Below are positions 43,133 to 52,579 of a stretch of 64,000 nucleotides of DNA, one piece after another. The notes beneath the pieces are model-generated. The model did not search any database. It worked only from the letters and a program-made list of their open reading frames with translations, and was not told the DNA's origin. Positions within the stretch are counted from its first letter, which is position 1. Each line of letters opens with the position of its first letter. Made by a program: the position numbers and the translations under genes. The stretch covers positions 1 to 64,000 of the forward strand of contig NZ_LLYY01000022.1 of assembly GCF_001484965.1 (NCBI RefSeq), given 5' to 3'. Source of the DNA: Shouchella shacheensis. Its GTDB lineage: Bacteria; Bacillota; Bacilli; Bacillales; Bacillaceae_D.

Positions 43133-43957
43133 TTAAAGCTTCTCCATGACATTGCCGCGCGTGACGTTGATTTTTTTGTCGCGCACATTAACATTCGACA
43201 GTTTCGTTAAAGAGATGTAGTCATCGACTAGCCGTTCTTCCACTTCGGCCGATTCCACGAGGACACCAATGCCAACCAGGTCTGCGCCAAATTCTGTAAG
43301 CAAATCGACCATCCCGTGAATCGTGCCCCCAGCTTTCATGAAATCATCGACGATAAACACACGAGAACCTGGGGCAAGGCTCCTTCTAGCAAGGGTCATC
43401 GTTTGAATACGGTCGGACGAACCAGACGCGTAATTAATGCTGACCATCGAACCTTCCGTAATACGATGATCTCGTCGGACAATGCTAATCGGCACCCCTA
43501 AATAGTGACCGACGGCATAGGCAAGCGGAATGCCTTTGGTTGCCACCGTCATCACAGCATCAATTGGTTTATGATGGAGCACGGATGCAAACAGTCGCCC
43601 CACCTCATGCATGAGACGGGGGCTACCAAGCATGTCCATCATGTACAAATACCCACCTGGCAAAATACGCTCCGGGGCATTTAAATCAAGAACGAGCTGA
43701 TCGACAAGGCTGTGTGCCTCCTCCTCCTTCATCTTCGGGATAAATTTCACCCCACCGCTCGCTCCAGGGATGGTCAAAAGCGAACCATATCCTTCTTCTT
43801 CAAACATTTCCTTTATAATGACCAAGTCTTCACTAATAGAGGACTTGGCTGCTTGGTAGCGCTCCGAAAAATGCGACAAGGAAATAATCTCATGCGGATG
43901 CTGCAGCATAAAATACGTCATATCAACAAGGCGCCCACTGCGCTTTAGTTTTTTCAT
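43133..43957 (-). CDS. purR: PurR, purine operon repressor
   Basis: 274 residues. An N-terminal winged helix ([21 protein letters not shown]) is joined to a PRTase-like domain with [21 protein letters not shown], the PRPP-binding loop. PurR represses purine genes and is released by PRPP. GGAGG precedes the ATG by 5-6 nt. It lies 30 nt after ispE, as in B. subtilis, where PurR also represses itself; no PurBox was identified here. Confidence 0.95.
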   Translation of the reverse strand: MKKLKRSGRLVDMTYFMLQHPHEIISLSHFSERYQAAKSSISEDLVIIKEMFEEEGYGSLLTIPGASGGVKFIPKMKEEEAHSLVDQLVLDLNAPERILPGGYLYMMDMLGSPRLMHEVGRLFASVLHHKPIDAVMTVATKGIPLAYAVGHYLGVPISIVRRDHRITEGSMVSINYASGSSDRIQTMTLARRSLAPGSRVFIVDDFMKAGGTIHGMVDLLTEFGADLVGIGVLVESAEVEERLVDDYISLTKLSNVNVRDKKINVTRGNVMEKL

Positions 43958-43987
43958 AATACCTCCGCCAAAAACCGAATAATGTAT

Positions 43988-44881
43988 CTATAACATATCA
44001 TCTTTATCCGTATTCAAGCAAGCCTCTCCCAATCGGATCAGCCGCACTGCATGCACATCCACACAGAATCCTCGAAGTCCATTGTATACGCGATTAACGC
44101 GTGACTCTTTTTCAATCAAACCAAAGACTGTGGGACCACTTCCACTCATCAACACACCGTCAGCGCCGAAACGCTGCATCTGCTCCTTAATATGAGCCAC
44201 TTCCGGATGAAGCTTAAGCGTAACCCCCTCCAACACATTGTGAAGCAAGTGGCAAATCGCTTGTCCATCCTGCCTTTTGAGGGCGTCAATCATCTCGCTT
44301 GTTTTGGCATGTTGAATCGTATTCACGTCTAGCCCACCGTAAACATGAGCCGTAGAAACACCAATGGGCGGCTTGGCCAGGACCACCCAAAGCGGAGGCG
44401 GTGCCGGAAGCGGCTCTATGATCTCTCCTCGACCTGTCGCAAGAGCGGTGCCACCATACACGCAAAAGGGGACATCGGACCCAATCTCTGCCCCTAGAGT
44501 GGCAAGCTCTTCAACCGAGAGGCCAACCCCCCATAGCTCGTTTAAGCCTTTAAGCGTGGCGGCTGCATCGCTGCTTCCACCAGCTAAACCCGCAGCTATA
44601 GGAATACGCTTTGTAATATAGATGTGGACACCCGCTTTTACAGAGAATCGCTTCTTTAACAAAGCGGCGGCCTGATAAGCGAAATTGCGTTCATCTACAG
44701 GGACGAACCCCTCTGATACATCAATGCTTATCCGTCCGTCCTCTCTCTTCGTTAAATCAATCCGATCAGCAAGGTCGACCATTGTCATAATCATTTCAAC
44801 GTTGTGGTAGCCATCCGATCTTTTGTCGAGAACATCAAGCGACAAGTTGATCTTTGCCGGGGCTTTTACTGAACATTTCAC
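43988..44881 (-). CDS. ispE: IspE, 4-diphosphocytidyl-2-C-methyl-D-erythritol kinase
   Basis: 297 residues. [27 protein letters not shown] is the GHMP kinase N-terminus, [22 protein letters not shown] the phosphate-binding glycine loop, and [14 protein letters not shown] the third motif. It phosphorylates CDP-ME in the MEP isoprenoid pathway. In the window it heads the group ispE-purR-ridA, with the expected neighbours. Confidence 0.96.
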   Translation of the reverse strand: MKCSVKAPAKINLSLDVLDKRSDGYHNVEMIMTMVDLADRIDLTKREDGRISIDVSEGFVPVDERNFAYQAAALLKKRFSVKAGVHIYITKRIPIAAGLAGGSSDAAATLKGLNELWGVGLSVEELATLGAEIGSDVPFCVYGGTALATGRGEIIEPLPAPPPLWVVLAKPPIGVSTAHVYGGLDVNTIQHAKTSEMIDALKRQDGQAICHLLHNVLEGVTLKLHPEVAHIKEQMQRFGADGVLMSGSGPTVFGLIEKESRVNRVYNGLRGFCVDVHAVRLIRLGEACLNTDKDDML

Positions 44882-44952
44882 ATCGTCACCTTCTATGCTT
44901 CCATATGCTGACGTTATTTTATCATTCCTACGTCTAACATAACAACTTTAAT

Positions 44953-45100
44953 GAAAAGCGCAGGCGGGTCTGACAGAAGTGCGGATTTTGGAGACCCGAT
45001 AAAAGAAATCCCGGTCTTGGATTTCGTTATCGGGGCGAAAAATCCCGAGCTTCTACCCGCCGGAGCTGGATCAAGAAAAGCGCAGGCGGGTCGTACAAAA
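44953..45100 (+). repeat. Interspersed hairpin repeat, full copy plus partial second copy
   Basis: A unit begins AAAGCGCAGGCGGGTC and ends TTCTACCCGCCGGAGC; GGCGGGT and ACCCGCC form the outer stem, with GATTT..AAATC inside (GATTTCGTTATCGGGGCG core). A second start (AAAAGCGCAGGCGGGTCG) follows at once near 45076. A second full copy lies at 62196-62283 and fragments at 46727. It fills the gap upstream of ispE. No gene is seen in this 303-nt gap. Confidence 0.6.
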
Positions 45101-45184
45101 CATAGATCAAACAAAAGTTCTTTTTTGGGCAATCAGCTTTCTTACTCCTGAAACGTAGAGAATGCAGCAAAAAAATAGGCTTAC

Positions 45185-45595
45185 TTAAACAGTTGGCGTA
45201 AACCATCTCGTTCTTTTGAATAAGTAATCAAGAATGGCGAAAGAAAAACCTGAAACGACGCCATGAATAACTAATCTTCTCCATACCCTTAATTCTGTTA
45301 AGTACGAGTCTCCACTCATAGCAGCAAAGTATAGTATGAACCCAAGCATAATTAATAGTGCCAGCAATGAGTGTAGGAATAGAGACGGCCAAAGACTGTC
45401 ATTATGAAATAACTTCTTCATTAAAAAATCTGAAAAATAGGAAGCAAGAGTACCAAACAGCAAAACGACAGGAGACGTATAGAGTATAATAAAATACATT
45501 GCGCCAAAGGGGTGGGGGTCTGGGATCGCCATTATTATGCTCGTCGTTAATACGATGATAACCCCTACTACCAATTTCCTTAGAAGATAATTCAT
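45185..45595 (-). CDS. Small integral membrane protein of unknown function
   Basis: 136 residues, four predicted membrane helices (about residues 5-25, 31-52, 68-90, 105-122) and basic loops. The start is the ATG at 45595, where AGGAGCG lies upstream; an earlier ATG (45625) has no site. I do not recognise the family. It is not part of the B. subtilis gene order at this place, so it is a lineage-specific gene between ispE and sspF. Confidence 0.6.
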   Translation of the reverse strand: MNYLLRKLVVGVIIVLTTSIIMAIPDPHPFGAMYFIILYTSPVVLLFGTLASYFSDFLMKKLFHNDSLWPSLFLHSLLALLIMLGFILYFAAMSGDSYLTELRVWRRLVIHGVVSGFSFAILDYLFKRTRWFTPTV

Positions 45596-45744
45596 TTTTT
45601 CATCGCTCCTAGAATGAGTAGCCATTAAAAAAGCTAATACTGTTCCGCAAGTGGCTCCTAAGTATCTATATAGCGGTTAGTGTGACGCTTGTTTTGATTT
45701 AAAGGAAAGAAAGCCTGAACGCTAGCGTAGTGCTGCTACTCGCG

Positions 45745-45774
45745 AAAAAAGCACCCTTGCCTCAGCAAGAATGC
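45745..45774 (-). terminator. Intrinsic terminator overlapping the 31-codon ORF
   Basis: GCATTCTTGC-TGAG-GCAAGGGTGC then TTTTTT on the minus strand. Ten paired positions including two G-U. The stem overlaps the last codons and stop of the micro-ORF at 45762. Confidence 0.75.
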
Positions 45775-45857
45775 TCCGCCGCTTCCTCACTATGTACCTC
45801 ATCTTTGGCCTCTTCAAGCATTTCGTTAATGTCATGAATGTACTCTTGTAAACTCAT
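45762..45857 (-). CDS. Acidic 31-residue micro-protein
   Basis: An ATG at 45857 stands 9 nt after AAAGGGAG and opens 31 codons beginning MSLQEYIHDINEMLEEAKDE. The residues are acidic, mostly helix-forming, and the final Ser-Cys sits inside a strong intrinsic terminator. A good ribosome-binding site plus an immediate terminator makes translation plausible. The function is unknown; it could also be a leader-like peptide. No B. subtilis counterpart is known to me. Confidence 0.5.
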   Translation of the reverse strand: MSLQEYIHDINEMLEEAKDEVHSEEAAEHSC

Positions 45858-45990
45858 GTTTTATCGCTCCCTTTTAGTAGGTTGGTAATCTTAGTATTCC
45901 CGAACAGGAGCGATTTAAACTTGAAATGTTCAGCCATGTAGATAAGAAGCCAGGTGCAACACATCTGCGTTGAACCTGGCCCTGCTGCTG

Positions 45991-46173
45991 TTAGCGATTC
46001 TGATCTTCAGTTAGCTGGCGCTCGGCAATTTCAATCGCGCGCTTGACCATGTTTCCTGCATCGCGTGATTTAATTCCGCCCCAACCTTCTTTCTGAACAG
46101 TGTCATAAAACCCAAGCTCTTTTGCTATTTCCTCTTTGAAGCGGTCAGACATGATTCCTCGTCTCCTACCCAT
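45991..46173 (-). CDS. sspF: SspF-type small acid-soluble spore protein
   Basis: 60 residues. [25 protein letters not shown] and [22 protein letters not shown] follow SspF and the alpha/beta SASP fold that coats spore DNA. The start is the ATG at 46173 with AAAGGAG 11 nt upstream; a longer frame (from 46209) lacks support. It lies just downstream of veg, as in B. subtilis. Probably sigma-G controlled. Confidence 0.93.
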   Translation of the reverse strand: MGRRRGIMSDRFKEEIAKELGFYDTVQKEGWGGIKSRDAGNMVKRAIEIAERQLTEDQNR

Positions 46174-46240
46174 GATAAAAACAGCTCCTTTTTTGCTTGC
46201 TTTCAACACTCAGCAGCCCACTTAGTTTGCTCATTGAGGC

Positions 46241-46277
46241 AAAAAAAATGACTTTCTTTATGTAGAAAAGAAAGCCA
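46241..46277 (-). terminator. Intrinsic terminator of veg
   Basis: TGGCTTTCTTT and AAAGAAAGTCA pair over about 11 positions (one G-U), with a T8 run on the minus strand after the veg stop. Confidence 0.75.
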
Positions 46278-46298
46278 GTCCTTTTTATAGTACTGCGT

Positions 46299-46562
46299 TT
46301 ATATAAGGGTTGCTTTGCTGCCATTTTCCCCAGTAAGTAGTAGTTCTACCGTTTCCGTTAAAACATCCGCATAGCTATACGATACACGCTCAAACGCATT
46401 TTGCGTTTCATCAAGCTTCACAATAAAGACAGAAGGGTACGTCTCTTCAATCATCCCGCAACGCTCAAGCGTTTTGCGCCGTCCACCGTTTGCTTTTATT
46501 GTAATTTGTTTTCCTACATTTTGATCAAGTGCTCGTTTAATGTCAATTAACGATTTTGCCAT
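46299..46562 (-). CDS. veg: Veg protein (biofilm-related, DUF1021)
   Basis: 87 residues. [49 protein letters not shown] is the family core. In B. subtilis Veg stimulates biofilm matrix expression by affecting SinR. The start is the ATG at 46562, with GAGGTGG 8 nt upstream. Upstream is a consensus sigma-A promoter (46626-46654), consistent with the known strong veg promoter. Confidence 0.93.
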   Translation of the reverse strand: MAKSLIDIKRALDQNVGKQITIKANGGRRKTLERCGMIEETYPSVFIVKLDETQNAFERVSYSYADVLTETVELLLTGENGSKATLI

Positions 46563-46625
46563 TTGCACAACCACCTCACTGTTTCATATAGCATATCACA
46601 TTCAAGGAAAAAAGTAAAGTTTAAA

Positions 46626-46654
46626 ATTATACCAAGCATATGTGTTAGTGTCAA
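46626..46654 (-). promoter_or_regulatory. Consensus sigma-A promoter of veg
   Basis: On the minus strand TTGACA, then exactly 17 nt, then TATAAT: both hexamers are perfect matches. This fits the well-known strength of the veg promoter. Confidence 0.85.
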
Positions 46655-46764
46655 TACGGAACTTTTGTCGATTTCTGGTACTACTAGGGTGTGCATACTC
46701 CGTATTTTTATGTATGGAATCTAAAAAAGCGTAGGCGGGCCGCTCAAACAAAAAAAACGCCATC

Positions 46765-47637
46765 TCACGTAGATGATGACGTTTCGTCTTTTAATGGCAT
46801 GCCGAGCCGCATGCAGCCTCTTGACTCTACTCCACCGAGCCCCTTTTGACCTGTGATGGTGTTTCGGATCACATCCCATAAGCTGACGGATTCCATAAAA
46901 GACGTTCGGCTCAATCTGGAAGCAATGTATACAGGGTCAAGGGCATGAATATTCACACGGTTGGGCGAGCTGGCGAAATTGGCCCCTGCTTTAATTAACG
47001 TTTCAAAATGGGATTGGCAAGCACCCGCGAAAATGATGAGCTCATCTCGACTACATACGGACTTCCTGGCGATCCTCACGCACTCGGCAAAGTATTTGGT
47101 ATGCCGGTAGGATCTTAGATCATCCTCATCGCCACGAGCCTTTAAATACGCATCGTGACCGGTGATCACGATGATATCGGGCTGCACCATCTCCATGAGC
47201 GAACTGATTTGCGAGGGCATTTCCTTTTCTGTAAGATGCACGCCGTATACGGGCACGCCAAGTTTTTCGTATAGGGCTGTGCAGCGCTGCAGATAATTGG
47301 AATCGCCATCCAAATGCAGGACACGACCCCTAAGCTCAAAGAAATGTGGCTTTGTTTCATATCCTGATGTCGCATTGTATTCATGTCGTCGTTTCATCAG
47401 TTTCGCATCTTGGCGAAAGAGACGGTATGAAACTTCCTCAATTTCTTTGCTCGCCTCTCTTCTTTTACTGTGCTCCGCTGCCGTCACCTTTTCTAAATCA
47501 TCAATGCTCGCATCAGCGAGTAAGCGCATCTCCTCGCCTGCGAGGATCGCCGTTCCAGATTCCAACTTCAGCACACGAAACAGCACATCACATTTATAAG
47601 AGAGTCGGCCCACGATGTCTCCTACTTGAATTGTCAT
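46765..47637 (-). CDS. yabG: YabG, sporulation-specific protease
   Basis: 290 residues, the same length as B. subtilis YabG. IQVGDIVGRLSYKCDVLFRVLKLE opens the peptidase family U57 domain; GVHLTEKEMPSQISSLMEMVQPDIIVITGHDAYLK and FAGACQSHFETLIKAGANFASSPNRVNIHALDPV contain the conserved His/Cys-rich core. YabG cleaves spore-coat proteins such as SafA and SpoIVA-associated proteins late in sporulation. It is read between rsmA and veg, as expected. Confidence 0.95.
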   Translation of the reverse strand: MTIQVGDIVGRLSYKCDVLFRVLKLESGTAILAGEEMRLLADASIDDLEKVTAAEHSKRREASKEIEEVSYRLFRQDAKLMKRRHEYNATSGYETKPHFFELRGRVLHLDGDSNYLQRCTALYEKLGVPVYGVHLTEKEMPSQISSLMEMVQPDIIVITGHDAYLKARGDEDDLRSYRHTKYFAECVRIARKSVCSRDELIIFAGACQSHFETLIKAGANFASSPNRVNIHALDPVYIASRLSRTSFMESVSLWDVIRNTITGQKGLGGVESRGCMRLGMPLKDETSSST

Positions 47638-47690
47638 TGCGTTGCCCCCTCTGTCTGTAGCCTATGACCAGAGAGGGCGTGTTGTGCATT

Positions 47691-49141
<1,451 letters not shown>

Positions 49142-49242
49142 CGAGCTTCCTCATTCCTGTCTGTTTGTTCTTATTGTAGCCTGTTTTGCAGGAAAACAAA
49201 AGAAGGCCAGCTGCTTAAGTAGCTGCTGAGCCCAACGTTCCC

Positions 49243-50535
49243 CTAATCTAAAACGGTCACTTTTACACTTTGCCGACCGAAACGGTTCGCCTCTCCTTTG
49301 CTCGGCACATGAAGATCGATCTTGTTGCCTGTGATGGCTCCGCCGGTATCTCCAGCAATCGCTTCTCCGTATCCTTCAACATGAACCCGCGATCCAAGTG
49401 GAATGACATCTGGGTCTACCGCCACCACCCTCTTGCCTGGGTTGTTCGATAAATTGATTCCTGTCGCCGTCACTCCACTGCATCCATCGCATCCAGCCGT
49501 ATAGGCGGTTGCCTGCATCGTCATCGAATCCTTGCCATTGCTGGAGTCCTTTGACTCGGTCTCCTCGACTGATTCTTCTTCGCTTGGCTCTACAGGCTCA
49601 CTTTTCTTCGGTTCTTGAGAAGTGGCAACGGTCTCGACGGCCGTTGGTGCTGTCTGGACGTCCTCCTGTGTCGGCAGCTCTTTTGTACCAACTGCAACAC
49701 GTTCATCTTTTGCTTCGGCAACCGTTTCTGTTTTCTCCAGCTCGCGCGATACTTCCTCCCCATCCTCTAAAGTGATGGTGTAGTGTTTTTCTAACTGTCC
49801 CTCTTCCCCTTGTTCAATCACTTTCTTTTCGCCTTTGTTTAGAGTAGCATCCTCTTGGTGAGTCGTATTAAAAGCAACTGCTTCCTCAGTGACATCGGTG
49901 ACTTTTTCAACACGCACAATCTGAATGGTTGTATTCGCTTCAATCTGTTCGTCTAAGCCTGGCTCTACTCGGTCATACTCGCCAAGGGGTACGTCAGCTT
50001 GTTTCAAAAAGTCAGCGACAGTCGCTGATGCGCTCCACTCTTGATGCTCTTTACCGTCATAGGTATAGCTCACTTGAACGGCTGGGTGGTACGCAATGTT
50101 CATCCCTGCTTCGATTTCAGTCTCAACGCTAGGTTCGAGAACGTCTTTCTCTTTCAAAGAGAATCCCTCTTCCTCGAGCATCTCTCCAACGGTTGAAGCC
50201 GTTGTCCAGAAGCGTTCTTCTTCCTCCCCAAGCATTAGCGTGACGTTCTGTGCTTCTTTATAACGTACGGTTAAATCGTGAGAAACATCTGTATGTACCT
50301 CTGGCTCCACCTGATCATGATGCTCGAGTTCGATCCCTAGTTGCTCAAGCAATTCTTCAACGGTTCCCGCGTGTGTCCGTACGACTTGCTCCTCGCCACT
50401 CGCTTCCACGGTTACAGAAGTCTTTGTCCACTCATAGAGGGCAAAAACAGCGACAACAAGGACAGCAAATACGCTTGTTACGATCACTGTTATTCGCTTT
50501 GCTTGCGACACGCCTTGATTCGAAGTATGGTTCAT
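49243..50535 (-). CDS. yabE: YabE, cell-wall-associated resuscitation-type protein (DUF348-G5-3D)
   Basis: 430 residues. A membrane or signal anchor (ITVIVTSVFAVLVVAVFALYE) is followed by three DUF348 repeats (VRTHAGTVEELLEQLGIELEHHD, FWTTASTVGEMLEEEGFSLKEKD, WSASATVADFLKQADVPLGEYD), a G5 domain, an acidic low-complexity linker and a C-terminal 3D hydrolase domain (AVDPDVIPLGSRVHVEGYGEAIAGDTGGAITGNKIDLHV). It is related to Rpf/Sps muralytic proteins. The start is the ATG at 50535, 6 nt after GGAGGA. Confidence 0.93.
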   Translation of the reverse strand: MNHTSNQGVSQAKRITVIVTSVFAVLVVAVFALYEWTKTSVTVEASGEEQVVRTHAGTVEELLEQLGIELEHHDQVEPEVHTDVSHDLTVRYKEAQNVTLMLGEEEERFWTTASTVGEMLEEEGFSLKEKDVLEPSVETEIEAGMNIAYHPAVQVSYTYDGKEHQEWSASATVADFLKQADVPLGEYDRVEPGLDEQIEANTTIQIVRVEKVTDVTEEAVAFNTTHQEDATLNKGEKKVIEQGEEGQLEKHYTITLEDGEEVSRELEKTETVAEAKDERVAVGTKELPTQEDVQTAPTAVETVATSQEPKKSEPVEPSEEESVEETESKDSSNGKDSMTMQATAYTAGCDGCSGVTATGINLSNNPGKRVVAVDPDVIPLGSRVHVEGYGEAIAGDTGGAITGNKIDLHVPSKGEANRFGRQSVKVTVLD

Positions 50536-50692
50536 ATTCATTCCTCCCCGAAGCTAATATAGGGGGGAAAAAGACCTATGTCAATGAATGTTACAGAAAT
50601 GTAAACGAGTTGTAATGAAAGGACACGAAAAGCTCCTTCTTCCCCCTGTCCCCTCCGTGCGCTGGATGCTGGTGTCTGTCTTTTGCTGTTGT

Positions 50693-50797
50693 GAGTCGTA
50701 TCCATCTGCTCCTGCGTTGTATTCTAGCGCTTATGCCCCATATTCTTCTGTCTATGCGTCGTATTCTAATGCTTGTGCTTCGTTCGTATTTCGCTGT
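50693..50797 (+). repeat. Degenerate 21-bp tandem repeat, about five units
   Basis: Successive 21-nt units start at 50693, 50714, 50735, 50756 and 50777 (GCGTTGTATTCTAGCGCTTAT, written here as two parts GCGTTGTATTCT and AGCGCTTAT; GCGTCGTATTCT-AATGCTTGT is another). The plus frame would read Tyr-Ser heptads but has no start signal. It fills the gap between tatD and yabE. The rest of this 317-nt gap holds no gene that I can see. Confidence 0.55.
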
Positions 50798-50852
50798 TGT
50801 GAATCGAAATTAACGCTTGTGCTTCGTATGCGTCACTCACTCTCAGCGCTTT

Positions 50853-51629
50853 TCAGTCTCCGCCTTTCAAACCAAACAACACCCGAGCGTTTTCCCGCGT
50901 AGCACTCGCTAGTTCTTTATAGCTCATCCCTCGAAGCTCGGCCACATCCTCGGCCACTCGTTTTACATACGCTGGTTCGTTGCGCTTGCCTCGGTAAGGG
51001 TGCGGAGCAAGAAATGGACAGTCCGTTTCAATCAGAAGGCGGTCTAGCGGCACGTGTACGGCCACTTGCTTCGGCTGCTTCGCATTTTTAAACGTGACGG
51101 GACCCCCGAGCGAAATATGAAAATTCATCTTCAAGCACTGGTCCGCAATCTCTACACTGCCACCAAAGCAGTGCATAATGCCGCCCACTTCTTCAGCGTT
51201 CTCTTCTCGCAAAATGTCGACAACGTCCTGGTCCGCTGAACGGTTATGAATAATAATGGGCAGGTTCACTTTTTTCGCTAGGGCAATCTGCTTCCGGAAG
51301 ACGTTCTTTTGAACATCCGTTGGTGACTTGTCCCAATGATAGTCAAGCCCCATCTCACCCAGTGCCACTACTTTTGGATGAGTCGAGAGCTCCTCAAGCC
51401 ACGCGAAGTGTTCCTCCCTCATATCAACGGCATCAACAGGATGCCAGCCAACAGCCGCATAGAGCTCCTCGTGCGTCTCAACAAGTTCGAGCGCACGTTT
51501 AATCGTGGGCTCGTCAAAGCCAACAACGACCATTTCACGAACACCCGCTTCCTGAGCACGGGCGATGGTTTCTTCAACATCCTCTTCAAACTGATCGGCA
51601 TTTAAGTGTACATGTGTATCAAATAACAT
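50853..51629 (-). CDS. tatD: TatD-family metal-dependent DNase (YabD)
   Basis: 258 residues. LFDTHVHLNADQFEEDVEETIARA (H-x-H metal site), ALGEMGLDYHWDKSPTDVQKNVFRKQIALAKKVNLPIIIHNRSA and LLIETDCPFLAPHPYRGKRNEP are the TatD signatures. The family has 3'-5' DNase and AP-endonuclease-like activity. The start is the ATG at 51629, 6 nt after GAGGTG, giving the family length; a longer frame (to 51791) is unsupported. It sits between metG-side genes and yabE, as in B. subtilis. Confidence 0.94.
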   Translation of the reverse strand: MLFDTHVHLNADQFEEDVEETIARAQEAGVREMVVVGFDEPTIKRALELVETHEELYAAVGWHPVDAVDMREEHFAWLEELSTHPKVVALGEMGLDYHWDKSPTDVQKNVFRKQIALAKKVNLPIIIHNRSADQDVVDILREENAEEVGGIMHCFGGSVEIADQCLKMNFHISLGGPVTFKNAKQPKQVAVHVPLDRLLIETDCPFLAPHPYRGKRNEPAYVKRVAEDVAELRGMSYKELASATRENARVLFGLKGGD

Positions 51630-51867
51630 CTTCTTCACCTCTATTACTCCTTGCCTGCATTTTATGCTTTTCGCACGAGGGATGCAAATAAACGGACAGC
51701 GATCTAAGACACAGGTGGGTCGACAAAAGCGGCTTGAGCTATCTGGATTGTTTTGCATCTCTCCTGAAAGTTCTCTCTCCTCGAAATCCATTTTCCGTTT
51801 ATATCCAGCCTTGAGCGGGTATACTACTCTCTACCTACGTGCTAATTAAAGATAAGGAAGTGATTGG

Positions 51868-52524
51868 ATGTCATCTAGCCATGAACAAGAACGTATTCTC
51901 GTTTGTGTCAATTATGGGCATAACGGAAGTCGTCTGATTAAACGTGGAGCCAAGCTCGCCCATCAGCTTGAGGCGCCGCTCTCCATTCTCGTCTTTGACT
52001 CCTTGCCAGAAGACGAGTTCAAACATGATAAAGAAGTGGATATGTCGATCTTCCAAGAGCTTGCCGATGAAGCAGGGGCAGAGGTTATAATCGAAAAAAG
52101 CCGTGCCCCTGACATCAAAAAGATCATCACGAAAGCTGCAAAAGAAAAAGAGGCGACCCAAATCATTATTGGACAAGTCGTGGAAAGTCTTTGGACCAAC
52201 TTGCTTGGTCGTTCTATCATTGACGTTTTGCTTCATGAAGTGCCTTTTGCCGACTTGCATGTTGTACCAAAGCAGCGCTCAGGGGAAGAGGACGACTGGA
52301 ATTTCGAACGCGGCGTGCATGCGTTTTTGCTTGCGAAAGACGATGGTACTTACGAGCTGCACTTCGATGACATCGAAGGATTCACCTACGAAGGCGTCTT
52401 TTTTAAGTCATTGCATACCGATTTTGACAATGGGATTTTCGCTTTTACCCAAGATCATAAGGTCTTTGAAGTTCGTGTGGACGAAAACATCGTCCATGAG
52501 TTAGTAGACGTGGATGAAAGCTAG
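51868..52524 (+). CDS. Universal-stress-type protein with an unknown C-terminal part
   Basis: 218 residues. The first about 135 residues look like the Usp domain of KdpD-type proteins (ERILVCVNYGHNGSRLIKRGAKLAHQLEAPLSILVF, ATQIIIGQVVESLWTNLLGRSIIDVLLHEV). The remaining about 80 residues are acidic and beta-rich (DDWNFERGVHAFLLAKDDGT) and match no domain I know. No sensor kinase or transmembrane part is present. It may bind ATP or cyclic nucleotides. GAAGTGATTG precedes the ATG at 51868. It diverges from tatD and has a strong shared terminator. Confidence 0.7.
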   Translation: MSSSHEQERILVCVNYGHNGSRLIKRGAKLAHQLEAPLSILVFDSLPEDEFKHDKEVDMSIFQELADEAGAEVIIEKSRAPDIKKIITKAAKEKEATQIIIGQVVESLWTNLLGRSIIDVLLHEVPFADLHVVPKQRSGEEDDWNFERGVHAFLLAKDDGTYELHFDDIEGFTYEGVFFKSLHTDFDNGIFAFTQDHKVFEVRVDENIVHELVDVDES

Positions 52525-52536
52525 CTTTTCTGGATC

Positions 52537-52579
52537 AAAGAGCCCTTGAGAGATTTTACGATCTCCAGGGCTCTCTTTT
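52537..52579. terminator. Bidirectional intrinsic terminator
   Basis: AGAGCCCTTGAGAGAT and ATCTCCAGGGCTCT form a long stem, with a T-run on the plus side (TCTTTTA). It separates the converging Usp gene and ABC-F gene. Confidence 0.85.

Noticed and set aside
50588-50902. 104-codon plus-strand ORF with Tyr-Ser heptads
   Set aside because: It is a by-product of the degenerate 21-bp repeat and overlaps the end of tatD; no start signal.
50853-51791. 312-residue TatD with a 54-residue N-terminal extension
   Set aside because: The extension is non-homologous and the internal ATG at 51629 has a good ribosome-binding site and gives the family length.
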